This document shows, piece by piece, positions 53,973 to 64,000 of a DNA stretch of 64,000 nucleotides. The DNA lies in assembly GCA_034770075.1 (NCBI GenBank), contig CM068380.1:30380005-30444004 (forward strand). Direction: 5' to 3'. This stretch comes from Aralia elata (taxonomy: Eukaryota; Streptophyta; Magnoliopsida; Apiales; Araliaceae). Every line of letters begins with the position of its first letter. The first letter of the stretch is position 1. Made by a program: the position numbers and the translations under genes. Below the pieces are notes generated by a model. It was not told where the DNA came from. It saw only the letters and a list, made by a program, of their open reading frames with translations, and made no database searches.

Positions 53973-56884
53973 TGGCCGTGAATTTTTAAACTCCATTATT
54001 AATTAAATATAAATTTAATTTTTAATGAGTTAGTTCCATATGATTATTTAAAATCTTATGTATTTAATGGGTTATGTGATTATATGATTTCGCGTAACTG
54101 CTAGGATTAATTAATGGGAGTCACTAATGGTTTAATTAAATTAGTGAACTAACCCTACGGTTTTAATGTTGAGAGAATTGATAAAGTGTCAAATAATTAA
54201 ATATTCAATTTAATTAAATATAGTGTGGGAATAGATATTTAATTAATTTAAAGGGAGTCTCAGTAATAGAATTATTAAATTAGTGGACTACCCTAGGTTA
54301 TTTAATATCTAGAAATTTGATAAATAAGAAATTATTAAATGTTCAATTATTTTGAATATAGTAAATTAATTAATATCATTATTAATTAATAAGGATAATG
54401 TGAAATATGATTAATAATATTTAATAGTCCCGTTAGTAAATAAATAATAATTGACTAGTTAAATTTATTTAATTAACTAGTAGCAAAATAATGGGACACA
54501 GATTTTGGGACAAATCCTATGTTAAAATAAAATAAGTTGGGATGAACACTAAATCTCATCACTCAGCTGCGTATGGATTTCATGCGGGATTTCTTACCAG
54601 ATATATGTGGCTGATGATATGGTCGATATGATTCAGTGGCGTTGCCCATCATCTTCTTCTTGTTCCTGCTGGTTAACCAATTTGGATAAAAGCTTGGCAT
54701 GGTTACTGAATCTGCTATAAATTGGGACTTCGTTCTTCAGAACACAGTTGCTAAAAACTTTCGATTAAATTAGTATAGAGAGAGTACTTCTGGGAAGAGC
54801 AATCTGAAGGAAGGTGAGTGCGAATGATCTTTGATTTCATTATCTATTAAGGAAGGAAGAGGAGGACTGCGAGCAGAAGGTAAGCCTTATTATAGTCCAC
54901 CTTCGTTACGGGTTGCTATGAATGCTCTGCTATATGCTTGGAATTAATTTCTCAAATTAGATGTTTAAAACTTATCATTAATGATAATAAGAGGCTAAGG
55001 TTGAGTTATGCATGCTTGGATATTATTATTAACCTTAAAATCCGAAGAAAAACCATTAAACTAAAACGAGAACGACGACTCTGGTTCATCACGCTGCAAC
55101 CCCAACAATGATGCCATAACGTCGCGAGTAAGGGACTTGGCACTACAGCGGTAGCGTCACGCCGCAGCGTCAAGCCTGCTCCTTAAATTCCCACCACATC
55201 GTCGACACGTGGCAGCACGGGCCAGACCAGGACGGGAGTCACGCCGCAGCGTGGGGTCTAGTTCTAAGCCTGGTGCTGCAACGTCAAGCCCGTGTTTTTG
55301 GTCGGGTTGGTCCGGATCATGATGGTTCGGGCCGGGTCGTGCAATTTAATATTAACAATTAGTTAATTATTATTTAATTAATATTAATAATTATGTATAA
55401 ATGCAGTTAGATTAATTATTTATTATTCTGATTAATATTAAATAATAAGTCTGGATAACTAATTAGACATTGTTTAATTAATATTAAATTAGGATAATTA
55501 GTTGATTAATTATTCGATTATTATTTGCTAATCACTAAGCAAATGAGGTTAATAGTGAAACTATTTATTATTAGTTTTGAATAATTAATAAACCCAATTA
55601 GTTATTCGTTAGTTACTGATATTTTATTAAGCCTTAAAATGCTTAATTATATATCAAGTATCGACCAAAATGGTGTTGTATTAAGGTGAAAATTGATTAA
55701 CCTGATTGCAACTTACGTAGTCGTAGTGGCAATCAATATGCTTTAATGATGCTACGTCTATTTTGAATTTAGTCCTATGTGACTAATTGTTATATGGATA
55801 TGTACCTAATTGTGTAGGATTTTAAGGAGCGTGTGCTATTATATTGTAGCAGACGCACCAGGCAAGTTTCCTAACGCTTGTCTAACCCTTGTGTTGGTCA
55901 AGTTTCCTATCCTAACTTAAAGAATTTATTACGCAAGTCTTTGCTAACCTTGCTCGAGTTAATTATTTAAGCTTGAACTTTACTTCCAAGCATGCTCTAA
56001 GTGGTTTAATTTTTTACGATTATTCCATATTGATATTATTATGATTCGCACTTGGTGCAATTTAGCTCGAACATCCTTTGACTTGTGCCTTAATTAAAGT
56101 TCTATATTGGATGAACTGTTCAGAGTTAAGTCTAAGCCATTGTTCGGCCAGACATAAGCATATTTAATAAAAGTTTTCCAAGCCATTTGAAGGTGCGAAT
56201 TCTTGGACTAATATAAACACTCCCAAAAATATAGGGGAGTACCCCACGTATCGAAATGCAAGATAAAAGAATAGAAATTAAGTGTTATGCATACGCATAG
56301 TGTCCTAGAGGCTGATCCCCTCGAGTACGTATTTCTGAGCTAGTAACCAAAGGACTAATTAGCTATTGATTCCATTAGAAGTGTATTGTTCATGGTCTAC
56401 ATTGACTATCGTTTATTTTAAAAGCAGTTATTATTCTTGCTTTCGTTATTATCTTCGTTGAATCGTTTCTAGATATTTCTTTCGTTCATGATATATATCA
56501 TTTCTTGCTATTATTTAAACTTGCTGAGCAAACTAGTTGTTCACCCTTGTTATATCATGAACCTTATTGCAGTTAAGCCCGAGACCTCAGGCAAATACAA
56601 GGGTAAGGAAAGGATGAAGTAATAGACTTCAAGTAGCGGACTTTATTTTATGCTTAGTTTAATTTATTATCAATGTAATTTGAACCCTGATTTAATATTT
56701 AGGGTATGTATTGATTTATGTATTAAGGTTATCGAATCTTGGGACTAGTAACACCTTTTAAATGAACAACATATGTTTATTATATTCCGCATTTAGTTAT
56801 TGTATGTTGTTTGGAGGTAGATGTTTGTATTCGATCGTGATGACGAGATTTGGGTATCTAAGACTCGAATTTGGGGGCGTCACA
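53973..56884 (+). repeat. G3 3' LTR
   Basis: 2912 bp, TGGCCGTGAA to GGGCGTCACA. It is very similar to the 5' LTR. It differs most in the GC-rich patch near 55090-55270, where about 40 extra bases with more GCAGCG-like words are present, and near 54520, where a short segment is lost. Confidence 0.93.
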
Positions 56885-57427
56885 AAATCTTTCTCAACCT
56901 GTAAGTGTTCATACTCCATGAAATGTTTATAATCAAGTTTGTACGGTCGTAGCACCGAAACATGGAAAACATTGTGAATATGGTCTAATTCTGGAAGTAA
57001 AGCTACCTCATACGCTACTTCTCCTATCCTCCTCGGCACTTCAAAAGGTCTAATGAACCTCGGACTCAGCTTTTCCTTTTTGCCAAATATTTATTTTTCC
57101 CTTCCAAGGAGATACTTTCAAGAAAACGGAACTACCCACTTCAAATTTTTGCTTCTGTCGGTGATGATCGACATACTTCTTTTGTCTGTCTTGAGCAGCT
57201 AACAATCTGGCTCTTATCACCTTGACGATCTTTACAATTTGTTGTACCAGTTTAGGTCCTAACAGTCGGCGTTCACCAACTTCATCCCAATATAGTGGAG
57301 TTCTGTACTTTCTTCTGTACAACGCTTTGTAAGGTGGCATGCCAATACTCGCGTGATAACTGTTATTATAAGCAAACTCAACTAGAGGTAAATGGTCGTC
57401 CAATTCCCCTTTAGATCCATGACACAA
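56885..57427 (-). pseudogene. G4 integrase C-terminal region, truncated
   Basis: Segments: LPLVEFAYNNSYHASIGMPP, LYWDEVGERRLLGPKLVQQ and VFLKVSPWKGKI; then, after a shift at about 57045, RRIGEVAYEVALLPELDHIH and NVFHVSVLRPYKLDYKHFME. The chromodomain is missing because G3 lies there. The last residues of the computed frame belong to the G3 LTR. Confidence 0.88.
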
Positions 57428-57480
57428 GCTCTCAACATATCTTCTAATATCTAGATCGTCCTTTCATTCTGGCCATCGGT

Positions 57481-58250
57481 TTAAGGATGGTACGCCATGC
57501 TCATTCTCAACTGTGTTCCCAAGCATTCTTGCAAACTCTTCCATAAATTAGATGTGAAATGCGGATCTCGGTCTGACACAATTGACACTGAAACACCGTG
57601 TCTTGAAACGATCTTTTTGACATACAACTTTGCTAATTGATCTAAATTAAACCTAATTTTAATCGACAAGAAATGTACTGATTTCGTTAGTTGGTCCATG
57701 ATAACCCATATCGCGTCATAACCTTTTTGAGTAGTTGGAAGACCTACCATGAAATCCATCGTGATTTGCTCCCATTTCCATTCAGCTATTTCCAACTGCT
57801 GTAATAACTCACTTGGTCTTTGATGTTCCGTTTTGACTTTCTGGTATGTTAAGCACTTTGGAACACATTCGGTAACCTCCCTTTTCATATTTGGCCACCA
57901 GAAATGTTGTCGAAGGTCTTAGTACATTTTCGTATTTTCTAGGTGAATTGAATACTTCGAGCTATAAGCTTTATTCAATATTTCCTCTCTGACTAATGGT
58001 ACTAGCGGAACCTAGATTCTTCCTGCAAATCTTAACAATCCTTTGGCATCGACTTTAAATTTCAGTTCCTCCCCTTCAGATACTCTCTTCCTTATTCTCT
58101 CACACTCCTCATCCTGGAGTTATGCTTCTTTTACTTTGTCCACTAAGGTTGGACAAGTCTCCATCTGGAATAATTTCTCGTCCGACTCCTTATACTTTAC
58201 CTCTAACTCCAACTTCGCCATCTCCGATATGAGCTTCTCTTGAGCAGTTA
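57481..58250 (-). pseudogene. G4 integrase core and N-terminus
   Basis: The frame 57481-57888 holds ITMDFMVGLPTTQKGYDAI (first Asp), IVSDRDPHFTSNLWKSL (second Asp) and MAYHP; the next residues, with the catalytic Glu, follow after a stop. The zinc-binding segment CVPKCLTYQ keeps two Cys, but the C-Q context is altered. Upstream to 58250 the linker and first His region are readable with stops. Confidence 0.86.
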
Positions 58251-58730
58251 ACAACGACAACTTCTCTCAACCTTTCTTGCTTAAGGCTTCGGCAACCACA
58301 TTAGCTTTTCCCAGATGGTATAGGATTTCGCAATCATAATCCTTGATCAACTCCAACCATCGCCTCTAATGCATATTTAGATCCTTTTGTGTGAAAATAT
58401 ACTTCAAACTTTTATGGTCTGTGTATATTTCACATTTCTCCCCATAGAGATAGTGCCTCTAAATTTTCAGAGCAAATACTATCGCAGCTAATTCCAAATC
58501 ATGGGTTGGATATCCTTTTTCGTAGTCCTTTAACTGTCGCGATGGATACGCAATGACCTTGTCGTTCTGCATAAGCACACAGCCTAGCACCTTGTGCGAT
58601 GCGTCACTATACACCACAAAATTCCCTGTATTATCTGGCAAAGATAACATAGGTGTCATACTCAACCTCTTCTTCAATTCTTGAAAACTTTCTTCACATT
58701 TTTCCGTCCAAACGAACTTAATTGCTTCCC
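58251..58730 (-). pseudogene. G4 RNase H
   Basis: The open part 58459-58677 holds LSLPDNTGNFVVYSDASHKV, LGCVLMQNDKVIAYPSRQLK and THDLELAAIVFALKI. The first and second acidic motifs are present. A stop follows, then the YTDHKSLKY segment in the same order as G3. Confidence 0.87.
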
Positions 58731-59409
58731 TGTCAAGTTAGTTAACGGAGTGGCTATCTTGTAGAAATCTTAAATAAAACGTCTATAATATCCTGCCAAT
58801 CCCAAGAAACTCCTTATTTCTGACGGTGTCTTCGGTTGATCCCAATTTATCACAGCTTCTACCTTTGATGGATCTACCGAAATTCCGTCCTTGTCAATCA
58901 CATGTCCAAGAAAATTGTACATACTCCAACCAAAATTCGTATTTCGAAAACTTCGTAGACAACTTCTCTCGTCTTAATACCTCCAACGTCACCCTCAAGT
59001 GTTTTACATGCTCTTCTTGGGTTTTAGAATAAACTATATGTCATCGATGAATACCACTACAAATTTATCCAAAAATGGTTTAAGCTCCCTATTTATTAAA
59101 TCCATAAACATTGCAGGTGCATTAGTTAAACCAAATGACATTATCAGAAACTCGTAATGACCATATCGAGTTCTGAATGCTGTCTTCGGTATATCTTCCT
59201 TCCTCACCTTCAACTTATGATACCCACTTCTCAAATTTATTTTTGAGAAATACTTAGCTCCTTTCAACTGATTGAACAAATCGTCAATCCTTGGCAACGA
59301 ATACCTATTCTTGATAGTGACCTTGTTCAATTCCCTATAATCAATACAAAGTCGCATTGATCCATCATTTTTTTAACAAACAATACCCGCGCTCCCCACG
59401 GTGATATGC
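58731..59409 (-). pseudogene. G4 reverse transcriptase
   Basis: The frame 59034-59357 reads MRLCIDYRELN, FSKINLRSGYHKLKV, FGLTNAPAMFMDLIN and VVFIDDI. Motif A has Asn where the catalytic Asp belongs (KIN for KID), which alone would abolish polymerase activity. The FIDD active site is intact. Downstream thumb segments to 58731 are readable with stops. Upstream the gene is split by the solo LTR. Confidence 0.9.
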
Positions 59410-60560
59410 TCGGTTGTAACGATCGAGAATTTTGTGGTTTATATAAATATTTATTGGAATTAAATAAATAGTTTAATAGTTTTATTTATTAAATGAATAA
59501 ATATTTGATGAGTATTATTTTGAAATAAGTTAATTAAGTGTGATTAATTGAGTCAATTATGCTAAATGGTGTTATTACTTGTGTATATTTTATTTTGCTA
59601 ATATGTTAGCAACAACTGAATTTAATGGGATAATTAAATTAATGAATAAGTGTATTGTTTAATACACATGTTATTGTGTAGTAATAATGTTTAATTTAAT
59701 TTAGTAATGAAATTAGAAATGTAATAATTTATGAAATAAAATTATAAGGGGATTAATATTATTATTAATCTAATGATGTGACAAATAAACTTTATGTTAA
59801 AGAGTTTATTTAAATTAAGAAGTTAAGGTTTATTAATTAAATGATTTATTTATATTAAGTTTTATTAAAATAAGGAATTGTGTCATGGGACTATATAATA
59901 AGGGAAGTATAATAATAAATTAAAAAGGGTTTTTTTAAAGAGCTTAGCCAAACATGGCCTAACTCTTGGTGGGTTGTAACCATTAAATTAGTGAGTTAGT
60001 GGGGAGTTAGTACGCTTAATATTGTCAATTTTGTTTTACATGTTCTATCAGTTTTTTTTCATTAACATAAGTCTAAGTTAGAGAGAAAGAAGAGAGAAAA
60101 GAGAGAACTTGTGAAGAAGAAATACATTGTGGTATCTAGAAGTGGAATTGGTGTAGCAAGAGGGAGTTTTAATCTTCTAACAAGCTTTAACAAGGAATTC
60201 AAGTAAGTAATTTAACTTTAAAACTCCATTGTTATTGTTCTTAAGTGCTCTTCATGAAAACTTGAATTTCATGGCTTAATTGTATATAGATGGACTGTAA
60301 TTGTTAATATAGTCTTATAATATATTTTAAGATGTTTGTAAATGAATTTCAGAAACTAGAATTCATGAAATCATATTTTGAATAGGGGTTTCTGTGTTCT
60401 TGAGTATTCATCATGAAAACTTGATTTCTATGGTTAAATTGAGTAAAGAAGGATTAAGATTATTAATATAATTTTGTAATCAATTTTATGATGTTTGTAA
60501 ATGATTTTCAAAAATCAAAATCCATGTAATTATGTTAAAACATGAAGAATTTGGGTTTTG

Positions 60561-60563
<3 letters not shown>

Positions 60564-60595
<32 letters not shown>
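60564..60595. repeat. (AT)16 microsatellite
   Basis: An uninterrupted AT dinucleotide run inside the 3.6-kb solo LTR. Confidence 0.97.
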
Positions 60596-60598
<3 letters not shown>

Positions 60599-61042
60599 AT
60601 GTATGAGTTTGAGTCTAAAATTGATGTTCAATTCATGCTGAAATATGTAAATTGAAAGAAGATTGTGGTTGGGTATTAAGAAACGAAAATAATGCATGTC
60701 TAATAATAAGATTTGATTAAGTATTAAGGTTGTAGTGAGTTGATTCGCTAATAATGTTGAAAAAAATGAAGAGTTAGCATAAACATGTAATTTTAATCTT
60801 TGAATTGGTTGATTTATGTGTTCTGTGATGTGAAAAATCAATTTATACATGTTGGGTGTTGTTTTGGTTAAGCTTATAGCATTTGGGTATGACTAATTGT
60901 TGATTAAATTGAGAAATTTAGAACTTTTGGGTTGAGTTTCAATAGCAGAGTGTTCATCGCGAGCTTTAGAAGCAAGTTCTGGGTCTCGGCGCCGCAGTGC
61001 CTGTTGCTGAGGCAAAAGTGGAGCTGCAGCGCTAGATTACTC

Positions 61043-61126
61043 TTATGGCAGCGCCATTGTTGTCCCTTATGGCAGCGCTGTTGTTGTCCCTTATGGCAGC
61101 GCCATTGTTGTCCCTTATGGCAGCAC
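61043..61126. repeat. 24-bp minisatellite in the solo LTR
   Basis: TTATGGCAGCGCCATTGTTG-type units start at 61043, 61067, 61091 and 61115, exactly 24 bases apart. The frames at 60904-61212 and 60932-61174 (repetitive Cys/His/Gln and Leu/Trp proteins) come from this repeat and the next one. Confidence 0.93.
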
Positions 61127-61130
61127 CGCA

Positions 61131-61205
61131 GTGCATGTAGCGCCGCAGCGCATGTAGCGTCACAGCGCATGTAGCACCGCAGCGCATGTAGCGCCGCAGC
61201 GCATT
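61131..61205. repeat. 17-bp minisatellite in the solo LTR
   Basis: GCGCATGTAGCGCCGCA-type units start at 61131, 61148, 61165, 61182 and 61199, 17 bases apart. It directly follows the 24-bp array and shares the GCAGCG word with it. Confidence 0.93.
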
Positions 61206-63021
61206 TTTCCAAGCGTTGTGCTGCGCTGCAGTGCCGGCAGCTTGCCGAGACCAGTGACGAGATTTTTATGGTTCAGTTCAGTGGAGGGTTATCTGATTCA
61301 TTTTAACAAATGTATCATTTCCTGGAATTGATAAAATGATGTAATGTTATACCCTAACCACTTAATTAAGAGTGATGATTTCATAATATAATATTCCAAT
61401 GAACATTATAAGACTTATAAACCTTAAGCACTTGCTTAACCATTAATTGTTGATTAAGAGATGAAGATTGATGGAACATGATGTGAAGTTGATAAAACAT
61501 GCATAAGAGTCGATGTATGACTGATCGTTATGTTTATATAATTTAAATGTGTAGGGTGTTTAAAGGGCAAGTACTTTAAATTTGTAGCTAACGCCAAGTT
61601 TCTTACCTCAACCTTTATTTGAGCAAGTTCTTATTCTTTAACTTGTCATTTTTATACAAGTTCTCTAACCTTAATCCTTGTTGAGCAAATTTCTTATCGT
61701 TTATTGAGCAAGTTCTTATTCTTATAAATTCCTAAACCCTTCTTTATGTTGTACAAGCTTTAACCTTTATTTCCTTATTTAAAAATAAGGTTCCTGAAGT
61801 ATTCTAAGTTTACAATTTCTATTTAAGTTTTTTAAAATTCTTTCGAAAGCATAGCTTTGCCGTTTGATGTTTGTTCAGTTGTGAATTGTTGTTATTCAAC
61901 TCTTGAAAATTGATTATCATTGTATAATTTTGTATTGTTACGTCAATCCTTTAAGGGTTAGTAAACCCTTAACGATTCAACTAGTACATAGTTGATGAGT
62001 ATTCTAAATAATTCTTATTTACTCAACTAGTCCATAGTTGGTGAGCGTGTAAAGATTCATTTGATTCGACTAGTACATAGTTGATGAACGTTTAAAAGAG
62101 TCCTTATTAATCCAGTTAGAACCTAGTTGATGTACATTCTGAAGATTTAGATTTCTTTGAAGTTAATTCCAAACCAAATTTATTTTGGTACGGAACCCAA
62201 TGATTAAGCTGAGATGAACAACCCTGTATCAGGGGGATTATTTTTAGAGCAACGCGATAGCGTTAAAATATTTGCGCAATACATAGTACTAAGGGATGAT
62301 CACCTGGAGTACGAGATGATGGTCAATATAATCGTTTAGACTATTAAAAGTTACAGTAAAAACACCGATTAACCTAGGACATAGATGATGATTATAGTTG
62401 TTTAGACTGTTGAAGGTTAAAGTAAAAATACTTGGCAACCTAGATGTAGTTCGTGGTTTTGTGACCCTCAGTGTATTCCTTGATGTTGAAATCTGTTGTT
62501 CACTTTAATAGTTCATTATTTCTTTGAACTTATTCTATCTCTTAAGTAAAGCTTAGTGTTTCTGGTAAGAATATTTTACCAACTAAAGCTCAGTCAATTG
62601 TGATTCATATGCTTTTATTGTACTCTATTATCTTGTGTGCAATTGTTCGCTCACTCTTGCACAAAACAACGCAGATGAAAACAAGAAGTTTGAAGAGTCA
62701 TCTACAAACAATGGCAAAGACAAGATGATGTAATAGTAGATGTTAATTGGTTTTTATTTCATGAAGATTATGTAATAGATGTGATGGTGTTTATTTGTGT
62801 TTTATGTTTCCACAAATAACGTAATAAAAGGTTAGATGACTTGGGATTGAATTACTTATAATGATGTAACCTTCTTATGGGAGAATTTATTATTTAAGTT
62901 TTATTATATTGTTAATATCCTTTATTTGGGTAGTTAGATGTGAAATTTTATGAAGTTGTTTTGAAAGTGAACACCAAATCTGTGGGATTGAAGTACCCAG
63001 ATTTAGGGGTGTCACATCGGC

Positions 63022-63744
63022 TGTATATACTTCTTATCCAATAATTCCTACAGTTGAACTATTAACTCTTTCATCTCCACTGGAGCCATACGGTATGGGG
63101 CTTTCGATATAGGGGCAAGTCCCTAGTGCTAGATCGATAACGAACTCAATTTCCCTGTCTCGCGGAAGTCCTAGCAAATCCTCTGGAAACACGTCCGCAA
63201 AATCTCTAACGACCGGTATTTCCTCTAGCTTCGCACCCACCTTTCTCGTATCGACTATGTAGGCTAGATATCCTACACATCCTTGTCTTAACAACTTCCT
63301 GGCCTGCATCATCGCCAGACAACTTGCTTATCTAGGCGACTTGCTGCCATAAAATACTACCTTTGACTTCTTCGGAGTCATAAGGTTTACACACTTCTTT
63401 TGGCAATCAATTACTGCGCCATGGTTAAACAACCAATCCATTCCCAAAATAACATCTAATTCCCCAAGTCTAATTGAGATTAAATCCACCAACATCACAT
63501 GACGCTTAATATCTACATGGTAATTTTTGTGTATAAACTTAACAGGAATCACTTCCCTATTTGCAATTTCTATATTTAGAGGGTAATCTAACTCTTCTTG
63601 AAGCAATTCTAATTTTCTAACAAATTCATCGGAAATAAATGAACAAGTAGCACCCGAATCAAATAATACGTAAGCATTTATATCATTGATCAAAATGATA
63701 CCTGACACCACATCTTTTAACTGCATAGCATATTGCACCGTCAT
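63022..63744 (-). pseudogene. G4 protease and RT lead-in
   Basis: The open frame 63328-63744 holds DINAYVLFDSGATCSFISDE with D-S-G intact, then MLVDLISIRLGELDVILGMD and WLFNHGAVIDCQKKCVNL. A TAA near 63330 follows. The next frame (63034-63312) carries MMQARKLLRQGCVGYLAYIV, EIPVVRDFADVFPEDLLGLP and EIEFVIDLA, then a shift before the RT. This is the best preserved protease active site of the three Tekay-like elements. Confidence 0.9.
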
Positions 63745-64000
63745 GTTGAAGGTACAAGCGGTTGGTCGACTCAGTTATGTTGATCACGTGATAGTCAACT
63801 TGCCTCCACTGTTATTTCCCCTTCCACCGCTCTGCTCTCCCGTCCCTTTCTTTGGGCAATCTCGAGCCAAATGCTCCTTTGATCCACAGGTGAAACACAC
63901 ACCTTTCTTCAGACTAGGGCAATTCGGTGCAATGTGGCCTTTTAATCCACAATTAAAACATACTCTCTTACCTCTCAGGCAAACGCCTGTATGATTCTTC
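63745..64000 (-). pseudogene. gag: G4 gag zinc knuckles, cut by the window end
   Basis: On the coding strand two CX2CX4HX4C knuckles are seen: CFNCGLKGHIAPNC and CFTCGSKEHLARDC, followed by a Gly/Ser-rich linker. Gag continues beyond 64000. A TGA lies between the knuckles and the protease near 63777. Confidence 0.88.

Larger units (their letters stand above)
43149..56884 (+). mobile_element. Tekay-like gypsy element G3, full layout but degraded
   Basis: LTRs of 2.9 kb (43149-46056 and 53973-56884) enclose PBS, an extra coiled-coil frame, gag, protease, RT, RNase H, integrase, chromodomain and polypurine tract, all on the plus strand. A copia solo LTR splits the RNase H. The chromodomain puts it in the chromoviruses. 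Size and order fit Tekay/Del. The bases flanking the two ends differ (TGTAA and AAATC), so no target-site duplication is present. Many in-frame stops make it inactive. Confidence 0.93.
59415..63016 (+). mobile_element. 3.6-kb solo LTR of another gypsy family
   Basis: It starts TGTAACGATC and ends GGGGTGTCACA, similar to the G3 LTR ending (AGATTTGGG... GGGGGCGTCACA). Flanks TCGGT (59410-59414) and TCGGC (63017-63021) form a target-site duplication with one change. Excising it together with one flank restores the G4 RT frame. No internal coding sequence or PBS is present. Orientation is inferred from the likeness of its end to the G3 LTR. Confidence 0.88.
56885..64000 (-). mobile_element. Tekay-like gypsy element G4, 3' end truncated, 5' end beyond window
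   Basis: On the minus strand: gag knuckles (from the window end), protease, RT (split by a 3.6-kb solo LTR), RNase H, integrase, GPY/F module. It is cut by G3 inside the segment before the chromodomain (EYEHLQVEKDF). Close in protein sequence to G2 and G3. Confidence 0.9.

Noticed and set aside
59415..63016. Host intergenic DNA with a small gene at 60904-61212
   Set aside because: Termini, flanking duplication and the restored G4 frame show that the whole segment is a solo LTR. The small frame is made of minisatellite units.
1..64000. tRNA, rRNA or cellular protein genes
   Set aside because: None was recognised. The tRNA-like matches are the short primer binding sites of the elements.

Overview
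The window looks like heterochromatic, repeat-rich DNA from a flowering plant nuclear genome. Every confident feature is an LTR retrotransposon or a piece of one. I see no cellular gene, rRNA, tRNA or CRISPR. The evidence for a plant is Ty3/gypsy chromovirus (Tekay/Del-like) polyproteins, a Tat/Ogre-like element with a dual RNase H and a pol intron, Ty1/copia elements primed by initiator-Met tRNA, and plant mobile domain (PMD) genes. The species cannot be named from this sequence.

Layout, left half (1-38.1 kb), four nested levels. The oldest piece is a plus-strand gypsy reverse transcriptase fragment (28250-29018, resuming at 38049). It carries a copia LTR (1-375 plus 27098-28249) and a full copia element C2 (29019-38048, TSD TGTGA). 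The copia LTR was split by a large Tat/Ogre-like element O1 on the minus strand (376-27092, TSD GATAA). O1 was in turn split by a second full copia element C1 (15744-24721, TSD CCCAA). In minus-strand order O1 has: 5' LTR, tRNA primer site, leader, gag, protease, G-patch-like motif, an apparent spliceosomal intron, RT-RNase H, a second (archaeal-type) RNase H, integrase, two genes on the opposite strand coding for PMD-like proteins, a higher-order tandem repeat (4 x 35 bp) and a truncated 3' LTR.

Right half (38.1-64 kb). Three related Tekay-like gypsy elements lie end to end. G2 (minus, about 38085-43148) is cut at both ends and has a solo O1-type LTR in its protease. G3 (plus, 43149-56884) is complete in layout, has 2.9-kb LTRs, carries many stop codons, and has a solo copia LTR in its RNase H. 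G4 (minus, 56885 to beyond the window) has a 3.6-kb solo LTR in its RT. G3 has no target-site duplication and joins the gag of one host element to the pol end of another, which suggests recombination or deletion between elements.

The most notable points are the antisense pair of PMD genes in O1, one of which keeps canonical introns; two independent copia insertions that share the same catalytic damage and so were probably moved in trans; the regular 140-bp higher-order repeat in the O1 3' region; and a splice site pair that restores the O1 pol frame.
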